From assembly GCA_003527145.1 (NCBI GenBank), contig DPSW01000063.1:15397-24460 (forward strand): a stretch of DNA of 9,064 bases, given 5' to 3'. The notes below the pieces were generated by a model. It was not told where the DNA came from. It searched no databases and saw only the letters and a program-made list of their open reading frames with translations. Made by a program: the position numbers and the translations under genes. This document shows, piece after piece, positions 1 to 5,597 of this stretch. The DNA comes from Clostridiaceae bacterium. Its GTDB lineage: Bacteria > Bacillota > Clostridia > Lutisporales > Lutisporaceae. The number at the start of each line of letters is the position of its first letter. Position 1 is the stretch's first letter.

Positions 1-37
1 TATTTAATGCGTTATATATAGCAAAACAATCATTTGT

Positions 38-66
38 TTGAGATTGATATAAGGATGATGTAAAAT
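38..66 (+). promoter_or_regulatory. Sigma-A-type promoter for the first two genes
   Basis: A -35 element TTGAGA is followed, after exactly 17 bases, by a -10 element TAAAAT. Each differs from the housekeeping consensus at one or two positions. Transcription would start near base 73, leaving a leader of about 40 bases before the ATG at 115. A strong Shine-Dalgarno GGAGG (103-107) lies seven bases before that ATG. The region upstream, 1-37, shows no recognisable gene. Confidence 0.6.
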
Positions 67-114
67 AGATTCAAGGATTATAACTGAAAACTTATATTAT
101 GCGGAGGAGATAAA

Positions 115-417
115 ATGATCATCGATAATAACCCGAAAGAAAAGGAAGCCATGAAGGCCTTTCATAAAGGCGATCGCTCCCTTGGGCAAAAGATTCAAGA
201 TGAATTTGTAGAAGAATTAAGAGCAAGCTTAGGGAAAGAAGATCATTGCACATGTCAAAAAGCATGTAAATATCATGGGAAATGCATAGAATGCGTTGCT
301 ATACACAGAGCCCACAGAGAACATCTCCCCAATTGCTTTAGAAGTATGGTCAATGAAAGGATTGAAAAACTTTCTGAGCTGACGGAACACACTGCTTTAG
401 AGCAAATAGGAAAATAA
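115..417 (+). CDS. Small Cys/His-rich (putative zinc-binding) protein
   Basis: This encodes a soluble 100-residue protein with no signal peptide or membrane segment. Residues 1-40 are charged and probably helical. Residues 44-74 hold a dense cluster of possible metal ligands: H44, C45, C47, C51, H54, C57, C60, H64, H67, H70 and C74, in the pattern HCTC-x3-C-x2-HGKC-x2-C followed by HRAHREHLPNC. Small clostridial proteins of this kind are known (DUF6485-like); from memory, some are labelled 'LPS biosynthesis protein' without good evidence. Zinc binding is inferred from the ligand pattern, and the function is unknown. The start is fixed by GGAGG seven bases upstream and a promoter further up. 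Its TAA stop overlaps the ATG of the next gene by one base, so the two genes are probably translationally coupled. Confidence 0.85.
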   Translation: MIIDNNPKEKEAMKAFHKGDRSLGQKIQDEFVEELRASLGKEDHCTCQKACKYHGKCIECVAIHRAHREHLPNCFRSMVNERIEKLSELTEHTALEQIGK

Positions 418-992
418 TGGGTAAAATGAAGAAAAAAATCTTATTCCTGATAATGCTGATGATGCTGTGGTTTATTGGGCATATTGCAGTTATTGTTATA
501 GATGGATTGAACGATGAACTGGGATACGCAGATGCAGCCGTCGTGCTGGGAAATAAGGTAGAACTAAATGGTGAGCCTTCAGTACGGTTAAAGGATAGGC
601 TGGATAAAGCGGCAGAATTGTATGAGGAGGGATACTATAAGCATATTATTGTGAGCGGAGGTATAGGCAAGGAAGGTTATGACGAGGCTAAAGTGATGAA
701 GGATTACCTGGTGGGCATGGGAATTCCCGGAGATAGCATCATTGTAGACAGCAAAGGCAATAATACGTTTATGACGGCGAAGAATTCTAAAGAGATCATG
801 ACAAAGAGTGATTTCAGTTCAGTAATGGTCATTTCTCAGTTTTATCATATAACGAGATGTAAGCTGGCTTTTAGAAGGGTCGGCTTTGAAAAGGTATATG
901 CGGGCCATTCCAGCTTTTTCGAGATAAAAGATATTTATTCCTTGATAAGGGAATTCTTTGGATACTATAAATATTTATTTATGAAAATATGA
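417..992 (+). CDS. DUF218 (SanA/YdcF-like) membrane-anchored protein
   Basis: This encodes a 191-residue protein. Residues 5-28 form one hydrophobic N-terminal membrane segment after a Lys-rich start, so the C-terminal domain probably sits outside the membrane. The rest is a DUF218 domain. YADAAVVLGNKV (about 37-48) is the typical first strand, followed by PSVRLKDRLDKAAELYEEG, then IIVSGG (about 77-82), EAKVMKDYL, GIP, and a GNNT motif near 114-117. Family members such as SanA and YdcF are linked to envelope barrier function or nucleotide-related binding, but the reaction is not settled. The ATG overlaps the stop of the preceding gene (TAATG). An in-frame ATG three codons later (426) is an equally possible start. 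No convincing terminator follows; only very short hairpins are visible after the stop. Confidence 0.88.
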   Translation: MGKMKKKILFLIMLMMLWFIGHIAVIVIDGLNDELGYADAAVVLGNKVELNGEPSVRLKDRLDKAAELYEEGYYKHIIVSGGIGKEGYDEAKVMKDYLVGMGIPGDSIIVDSKGNNTFMTAKNSKEIMTKSDFSSVMVISQFYHITRCKLAFRRVGFEKVYAGHSSFFEIKDIYSLIREFFGYYKYLFMKI

Positions 993-1047
993 AGCAATGA
1001 GCTTATAATAGCTTGATGACCAATGCTTATCTTAAAACAGTATTCTC

Positions 1048-1094
1048 ACTTGCTGACACTGATATTAATGGGCAGTAAAGCTGGTAGCAAGAGA
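1048..1094 (+). repeat. Degenerate upstream copy of the operator block (copy 1)
   Basis: This 47-base block aligns without gaps to the block at 1159-1205, with 31 of 47 positions identical by hand count. The identity is concentrated at the ends (15 of the first 18 and 12 of the last 15 bases). Like copy 2 it has outer inverted arms, CTTGCT (1049-1054) and AGCAAG (1086-1091), but the inner part and the -10 element are not conserved. The similarity extends further upstream: TTGATGAC (1013-1020) resembles TTGACGAC (1143-1150). It is probably an old duplication that has decayed, or an auxiliary operator. Confidence 0.5.
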
Positions 1095-1095
1095 A

Positions 1096-1123
1096 ATGAC
1101 TAAAGTATTGAAAATAGTATAAT
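1096..1123 (+). promoter_or_regulatory. Possible secondary promoter upstream of the AlbA_2 gene
   Basis: A perfect -10 TATAAT (1118-1123) is preceded, after 16 bases, by ATGACT, a moderate -35 match. It lies between the two copies of the repeat. A transcript starting near 1130 would include the inverted repeat around 1160-1202 in its leader, unlike one from the downstream promoter. The sequence is AT-rich, so a chance match is possible. Confidence 0.35.
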
Positions 1124-1159
1124 GTAAAGAATATGTAATAATTTGACGACAGATACCTA

Positions 1160-1202
1160 CTTGCTATCACTGGTATATAGTGATAAAATTGGTGATAGCA
1201 AG
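1160..1202. promoter_or_regulatory. Inverted-repeat operator around the AlbA_2 gene promoter
   Basis: CTTGCTATCAC (1160-1170) is perfectly repeated in inverted form as GTGATAGCAAG (1192-1202), with a 21-base spacer. A third half-site, GTGATA (1180-1185), forms a tighter dyad with TATCAC (1165-1170). An outer pair, ACCTA (1155-1159) and TAGGT (1208-1212), is also inverted but displaced by five bases. The left arm covers the -35 and the spacer contains the -10, so a protein bound to both arms should block RNA polymerase. Autoregulation by the downstream winged-helix protein is an inference. Confidence 0.6.
1161..1189 (+). promoter_or_regulatory. Extended -10 promoter of the AlbA_2 gene
   Basis: The -35 TTGCTA and -10 TAAAAT are separated by 17 bases, and the -10 is preceded by TGA, giving an extended -10 (TGATAAAAT). 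Transcription would begin near 1196, about 23 bases before the ATG at 1219. This argues against translation starting at the in-frame GTG at 1180, which lies inside the promoter. Confidence 0.55.
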
Positions 1203-1218
1203 ACAGGTAGGTGATATA

Positions 1219-2571
1219 ATGGATTTTACAGAAAATATAAATATGGAGCTAAAAGAGACATTTACCAATGATATAAAAAAAGAGGCAATTGCATTTGCCA
1301 ATACCCACGGAGGTATAATTTATATCGGTATCGCTGATGATGGAAATATTGTCGGCGTAAAAATGCCAAATGATGTGCTGCTGCAAGTCACCAATGCCTT
1401 TCGCGATTCCATCAAGCCTGATATTACGATGTTTACCGATTGTATGATAGAAGAAATTGAAGGTAAGCAAGTCATTAAAATCTCTGTACAGCGAGGTGTC
1501 AGCCGTCCTTATTATTTATCGGACAAAGGCTTAAGACCTTCGGGGGTATATGTCCGTCAGGGAAGCTCAAGTGTTCCTGCCTCAGAAGATGCAATCCGCC
1601 AAATGATAAAGGAAACAGACGGAGATACTTATGAAAAGGCTCGCTCGCTCGATCAGGAGCTGACATTTAAATATACTATAGATGAAATGGCAAAGCGAGG
1701 TATGGCGTTTGGAGAAGTGCAGCAAAAAACATTAGGAATTATTGGAGATGACGGGCTTTATACCAATTTGGGATTGCTGCTGTCTGATCAGTGTGTCCAC
1801 TCAATAAAAGCCGCATATTTTCAAGGAACTGAAAAAAGTATCTTTATGGATCGCAAAGAATTCTGCGGCTCTCTTTTAGAGCAATTAGCATCAGCTTATC
1901 AATACATAGATTTACTAAATAAAACAAAAGCCATGTTTTTAGGGCTGAATCGGGTTGACAAGAGGGATTATCCGCCGGAAGCAATACGCGAGGCTTTGCT
2001 AAATGCTATAGTACATAGAGATTATTCTTTCAGCGGAAGCACTTTGATCAATATATATGAAGATCGTATGGAGCTTGTTTCATTGGGTGGTTTGGTTTCC
2101 GGATTATCTTTAGATGCGGTTATGCTGGGAGTATCTCAATCAAGAAATGAGAGGCTGGCTAATTTGTTTTATCGTTTGAGGTTGATTGAAGCATATGGCA
2201 CAGGGATAGGAAAGATGATTTCCAGCTATCGGGATGCTGGCCTTATGCCTGCCATCAAAGCCGCTGACGGAGCTTTCCAGGTGGTGCTTCCAAACATTAA
2301 CTATAATCATGAAGCATATGAAATGCATGAAACTGCTTCTGATAATAACAAATATGCAATTCCTAAAAAAAGCGAGCTGAAGCAGCAATATAAGAAAGTC
2401 ATGGAATTTATTGAAAGCAATGGGAGCATAGCCCGAAAGGATGTTCAAGATCTCTTGAATGTGGGACAAACAAGAGCGTTAGCAATTTTAAATGAAATGG
2501 CGGATGCCGGATATATCAAAACAATAGGAAGCGGCAAAAAGACAAAATATCATCTTGAACAGAAGCGCTGA
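1219..2571 (+). CDS. AlbA_2 / HATPase_c_4 / winged-helix protein
   Basis: This encodes a 450-residue cytoplasmic protein with the usual three-part layout of 'divergent AAA-4' or Schlafen-AlbA_2-type bacterial regulators. Residues about 8-125 form the AlbA_2 domain, with the opening MELKE and FANTHGGIIYIGI. Residues about 250-345 form an HATPase_c_4 ATP-binding domain, with PPEAIREALLNAIVHRDYS (252-270) and SRNERLANLFYRLRLIEAYG. Residues about 388-447 form a winged helix (RKDVQDLLNVGQTRALAILN). The family is known to contain DNA-binding regulators and proteins near defence or toxin-antitoxin loci; the exact role here is not known. The ATG at 1219 is chosen because AGGTGA lies just upstream (1209-1214, short 4-base spacing, with another AGG at 1205) and because the in-frame GTG at 1180 sits within the promoter. 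The dyad operator in front suggests self-repression. Confidence 0.85.
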   Translation: MDFTENINMELKETFTNDIKKEAIAFANTHGGIIYIGIADDGNIVGVKMPNDVLLQVTNAFRDSIKPDITMFTDCMIEEIEGKQVIKISVQRGVSRPYYLSDKGLRPSGVYVRQGSSSVPASEDAIRQMIKETDGDTYEKARSLDQELTFKYTIDEMAKRGMAFGEVQQKTLGIIGDDGLYTNLGLLLSDQCVHSIKAAYFQGTEKSIFMDRKEFCGSLLEQLASAYQYIDLLNKTKAMFLGLNRVDKRDYPPEAIREALLNAIVHRDYSFSGSTLINIYEDRMELVSLGGLVSGLSLDAVMLGVSQSRNERLANLFYRLRLIEAYGTGIGKMISSYRDAGLMPAIKAADGAFQVVLPNINYNHEAYEMHETASDNNKYAIPKKSELKQQYKKVMEFIESNGSIARKDVQDLLNVGQTRALAILNEMADAGYIKTIGSGKKTKYHLEQKR

Positions 2572-2584
2572 TTCATATTATTTT

Positions 2585-2606
2585 ACCGGGTTATACCGGT
2601 TTTTTT
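2585..2606 (+). terminator. Short intrinsic terminator after the AlbA_2 gene
   Basis: The stem is ACCGG (2585-2589) pairing with CCGGT (2596-2600), with a six-base loop and then seven T residues in all. It has only five pairs but is GC-rich, and it sits 13 bases after the stop codon, where a terminator is expected. Confidence 0.6.
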
Positions 2607-2695
2607 ATAATGCATAGGAAAGTTTAAATTTCCTTAATCTACACTTTCCGTTAAAGGCCTTTCTTATTTCACTGTCAGCATTTGGACAGCTATTA

Positions 2696-2704
2696 TGATA
2701 TAAT
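2696..2704 (+). promoter_or_regulatory. Extended -10 promoter before the DUF1016 gene
   Basis: TGATATAAT is a perfect extended -10. A good -35 is missing; TCAGCA at 2675-2680, with 18-base spacing, is the best candidate. Transcription would begin near 2711 and leave a leader of about 140 bases. It is the likely promoter for the restriction module, since no better one is seen before mod. Confidence 0.45.
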
Positions 2705-2719
2705 TATTAAAGTGGATAG

Positions 2720-2809
2720 ATTTTTCATGAGGCTGCTAAGAATGAAATTGAAAAATATGAGGAAGGTAAATCATCAAGAGATAAGTCTTATTCTATGGAG
2801 AATATTTAA
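2720..2809 (+). pseudogene. Possible C-terminal remnant of an unidentified gene
   Basis: In this frame, after a TAG at 2717-2719, there are about 29 codons before the TAA. They read as charged, protein-like sequence: EAAKNEIEKYEEGKSS, then RDKSYSMENI. No start codon with a ribosome binding site is present, so it would be the tail of a gene whose 5' part is lost. I do not recognise the family. Another frame (ATG 2742 to TAA 2852) gives a 36-residue peptide, but its composition looks less natural. The call is weak and rests only on amino acid character. Confidence 0.25.
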
Positions 2810-2851
2810 AAAGTATTTTTTAGATTTGATGTACAGTTTGGGGGAAAAATA

Positions 2852-3585
2852 ATGGATAGGGTTTCACAACATGGCACTCAAATTTTCACAGAAATAAGAA
2901 AAGTAATGTTGGAAGCTAGAAAAAATGTAGCCCAAAAGGTAAACACTGAATTGCTTAATGCTTATTGGCAGATAGGAAGGATAATAGTTGAACACGAACA
3001 GGATTCGGAAGAACGTGCAGCTTATGGCAAAAGATTGTTAAGTGAACTATCTAAAGAATTAACAAAAGAATTTGGCAAAGGGTTTTCTGTTTCAAATTTA
3101 CAATTTATGAGGCGATTTTATCAAGAGTATCCAATTCAGCAGACACTGTCTGTTAAATTGAGCTGGTCTCATTACTGCGAACTTTTAAGCATTTCAGGTT
3201 TACAAAAAAGATCGTTCTCTGAAAAGGAAGCTGTTAATTCTAAATGGTCTGTTCGTGAATTAAAAAGACAAATAAATACTTCACTTTTTGAACGTATTTT
3301 ACTATCGGAAGGAAAAATAAATAAAGAAACAGTTTTAGCATTATCTGAAAAAGGTATCGAGGTTTCTAAGGCAGAAGATCTTATGAAGGATCCTTATGTA
3401 TTTGAATTTCTTGGTATGCCTGAAAATAAACCAATGATGGAAAGTGATTTAGAGGAAGCTTTAGTTAAACATATAGAAAATTTCTATTAGAACTAGGCAG
3501 AGGCTTCGTGTTTGTGGGGACTCAACAGAGATTAACTGATGAGGTGGAAGCTGTTCTTGAAGAATGGCATGAAGAAGGTAATTAG
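2852..3585 (+). pseudogene. DUF1016 (YhcG-type) gene, frameshifted and missing its nuclease domain
   Basis: The first 212 codons encode a clear DUF1016 N-terminal domain: LLNAYWQIGRIIVEHEQ, then YGKRLLSELSKELTKEFGKGFS, LSWSHYCELLSI, and WSVRELKRQINTSLFERIL near residues 131-149. In the usual family of roughly 340 residues this domain is followed by a PD-(D/E)XK nuclease domain. Here the frame ends just after HIENF at a TAG (3488). Re-reading one base back (-1) continues LLELGRGFVFVGTQQRLT, the expected family sequence, from 3484. After that the family's DLVFYHR and DLK catalytic stretch is absent; instead 15 unrelated residues (DEVEAVLEEWHEEGN) lead to TAG at 3583-3585. So there is both a one-base shift and a larger deletion. 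GGGGG (2840-2844) serves as the ribosome binding site. YhcG-type proteins are often found near restriction systems; this copy is unlikely to be an active nuclease. Confidence 0.8.
3478..3490 (+). other. A_AAT_TTC heptamer and stop at the DUF1016 frame break
   Basis: AAATTTC (3478-3484) fits the X_XXY_YYZ pattern for -1 frameshifting with zero-frame codons AAT TTC. The next codons are TAT and TAG. A -1 slip at this point gives the family-like continuation LLELGRGF. No obvious stimulatory stem was identified downstream. A simple loss of one C (ancestral TTCCTA) explains it equally well. Confidence 0.4.
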
Positions 3586-3633
3586 GTTTTAAACCTTTGA
3601 AACTGGTATCTATTGAAGTCAGAAGAGAAAAAT

Positions 3634-3775
3634 AGGAGGTTAATAGATGTTCAAAGAAGAAATTCAGTACAATCATAATGCAAAACCTAATAGCAGATAG
3701 ATCCAGAGATTAAAAAAGGAATTTCCTCAATATTTTGATAAGGACGGAAATTTTCTAATAGATAGGTTTAAGGAA
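3634..3775 (+). pseudogene. Natural N-terminus of mod, interrupted by an in-frame TAG
   Basis: AGGAGGT (3634-3640) lies six bases before ATG 3647, the best ribosome binding site in this area. The ATG is in the same frame as mod (129 bases, 43 codons, before ATG 3776). It reads MFKEEIQYNHNAKPNSR, then TAG (3698-3700), then IQRLKKEFPQYFDKDGN and FLIDRFKE directly into the mod frame. The part after the stop looks like genuine Mod N-terminal sequence, as recalled from related Type III Mod proteins. Between the TAG and ATG 3776 there is no ATG, GTG or TTG codon in frame. So either mod is damaged by a nonsense mutation, or a low-level start at 3776 or readthrough is used. A sequencing error would also explain it. 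Confidence 0.65.
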
Positions 3776-5596
3776 ATGTTATCCCAAGAAGATGTAGACG
3801 TAGAAAGAGAAGGCTATGAACTGCGATTCTTGGGAAAGAGCTATGCCAAATATCTTACATCTACTGCAACAACAACAGTTATAACACCTGATTTAGAACA
3901 TAATAATAAACCTGAGAATAAAGATAGCGAGAATATTTATATAGTTGGGGATAATCTAGATGCTATAAAGCATTTGCTAAAATCCTATAGTGGGGAAATA
4001 AAATGTATTTACATAGATCCTCCCTATAATACAGGTTCAGATGGTTTTGTATATCCTGACAACTTCAAATTTACCAAGGAGTCACTGGCAGATGCCATAG
4101 GAATTGAAGAAGATGAAGCGGAAAGGATTCTTGGAATGGCGGGTAAAAGTACCCATTCTGCATGGCTGACTTTTATGTATCCCAGACTTATGCTGGCAAG
4201 GGATTTACTTTCTGATGACGGAGTAATTTTTATCAGTATTGATGATAATGAACAGGCAAATTTAAAGCTGATTTGTGATGACATCTTTGGTGAGGGGAAT
4301 TTTGTTGCACCGATTATTTGGCAGAAAAAGACTGGAGCTTCTGATGCTCTAGGCATTGCATCAATAACAGAATATATATTAGCATATATGAAAAATATAT
4401 CTTCTGTTAATAGTTCTTTTAATAAAAATAAAGAATCCTATGATCTAAATAGGTATAAATATCAAGATGAGTTTTATGAAAAAAGAGGACTGTATTACAT
4501 TGATAATTTAGATAGAGGAGGGCTACAATATAGCGATTCTTTGAATTTTGGTATAGAATGCCCGGATGGAACAATTACATTTCCTAATGGCAGAACTGAA
4601 TATGAAAATGACGGTTGGATTTGGAAGTGGGGTAAACAAAAAGTTGAATGGGCTATAAAAAACAAATTTATTGAGTTTAGAAAATCAAATATAAAACGCA
4701 GTGGATGGTCTGTGTGCTATAAGAATTATTTAAATGTTGACAATGAAGATAATTTGATAGAGCGTGCAGCTCCATATAAGAATCTTGTAAATCACGTGTT
4801 AAATGCGAATGCAGCCGCTGACATGAAAGCTTTATTTGGAACAACTTTATTTGAATACTCAAAACCTGTTGAATTAATGAAATATATAATACAGCTAATA
4901 GATAGTGATGATGCTATTATCCTCGACTTTTTCTCCGGTTCTGCTACTGCTGCACATGCAGTAATGGAGCTTAATGCAAACGATGCGAATATTGAAAAAA
5001 ACAGAGGCAAGCGAAAATATATTATGGTGCAGTTGCCCGAAACCATTGAAAAAGACAAACCCGCATATAAAGAAGGATATTACACCATCGACGAAATAGG
5101 ACGTGCTCGTATAGACAAAGCTGCTTTGAAGATAAAAGAAGAAACAGGGGCAGACATTGACTATGGGTATAAATTATATCGATTAAGCCAACCATCGGAT
5201 AAGACTCTCGATAAAATTGTAGCGTTCGATCCCCATGAGATATTAATCCTGGAAGATATGACTCAAAGCTTTGAATTTGGTGATGTACCTGGAAGATATA
5301 CCATACTTACTACTTGGATGAATATGGATGGATACGGTCTGACTTCAAAAGCAGGTAAAATACGCTTGCATCAATACGAAGCATATGTTATTTATGATTC
5401 TTTATATATAATTGACCCAGGACTAGCTACAGATGATGTAATGGAAATGATAAAAAAAGTTGAAGATGGAAGCCTTAATATATCAAGGATTGTTCTATAT
5501 CCTTATTCCATTATCTTTAATGTGCTGCATGAGCTTAAGAAGAATATAGCAAATCTGCGGAATAATAGAAATATCGTTGTAGTCGAGAGGTATTGA
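3776..5596 (+). CDS. mod: Type III restriction-modification adenine methyltransferase (Mod)
   Basis: Mod transfers a methyl group from S-adenosylmethionine to adenine N6 in a short site, and provides site recognition for the Res partner. In the 606 residues from this ATG, catalytic motif IV DPPY is at 81-84 (IYIDPPYNTGSDGF), and motif I DFFSGSATAAHA is at 384-395. Motif IV before motif I marks a beta-class enzyme, as in Type III Mod. FEYSKPVELM (359-368) is motif X-like. Residues about 185-345, between the motif blocks, should be the target recognition domain; this DNA is especially AT-rich (18% GC in the line 4381-4440). The ATG at 3776 has only a weak AGG nine bases upstream and cuts into conserved N-terminal sequence, so the true start is probably 3647. 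Its stop is one base before the res start. Recognition site unknown. Confidence 0.9.
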   Translation: MLSQEDVDVEREGYELRFLGKSYAKYLTSTATTTVITPDLEHNNKPENKDSENIYIVGDNLDAIKHLLKSYSGEIKCIYIDPPYNTGSDGFVYPDNFKFTKESLADAIGIEEDEAERILGMAGKSTHSAWLTFMYPRLMLARDLLSDDGVIFISIDDNEQANLKLICDDIFGEGNFVAPIIWQKKTGASDALGIASITEYILAYMKNISSVNSSFNKNKESYDLNRYKYQDEFYEKRGLYYIDNLDRGGLQYSDSLNFGIECPDGTITFPNGRTEYENDGWIWKWGKQKVEWAIKNKFIEFRKSNIKRSGWSVCYKNYLNVDNEDNLIERAAPYKNLVNHVLNANAAADMKALFGTTLFEYSKPVELMKYIIQLIDSDDAIILDFFSGSATAAHAVMELNANDANIEKNRGKRKYIMVQLPETIEKDKPAYKEGYYTIDEIGRARIDKAALKIKEETGADIDYGYKLYRLSQPSDKTLDKIVAFDPHEILILEDMTQSFEFGDVPGRYTILTTWMNMDGYGLTSKAGKIRLHQYEAYVIYDSLYIIDPGLATDDVMEMIKKVEDGSLNISRIVLYPYSIIFNVLHELKKNIANLRNNRNIVVVERY

Positions 5597-5597
5597 T

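Larger units (their letters stand above)
1159..1205 (+). repeat. Operator block (copy 2)
   Basis: This is the downstream and better preserved copy of the 47-base block; the other copy starts 111 bases upstream. It holds the complete 11-bp inverted repeat and the promoter described separately. Confidence 0.5.
2607..2851. other. Gene-poor stretch with small dyads, before the DUF1016 gene
   Basis: Beyond the promoter and possible remnant listed separately, this stretch holds several short dyads. These are AGGAAA/TTTCCT (2616-2621 and 2629-2634), the palindrome AAAGGCCTTT (2653-2662), and CTGTC/GACAG (2672-2676 and 2685-2689). The last lies immediately upstream of the -10 element and could be an operator. 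No RNA gene is recognised. Confidence 0.4.

Noticed and set aside
993..1030. Terminator after the DUF218 gene
   Set aside because: Only four- to five-base stems (AGCT/AGCT, AAGCA/TGCTT) without a T-run are visible.
1180..1218. In-frame GTG start that would add 13 residues to the AlbA_2 protein
   Set aside because: It lies inside the extended -10 promoter and the inverted repeat, and the extra residues do not resemble the family; ATG 1219 has AGGTGA just upstream.
3461..3676. 71-codon minus-strand ORF across the DUF1016-mod gap
   Set aside because: It overlaps the broken gene on the other strand, has no ribosome binding site that I could see, and its translation looks like no known family.
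3863..3880. ACA triplet repeat in mod as a phase-variation tract
   Set aside because: There are only about three units, and triplet changes would not alter the frame.
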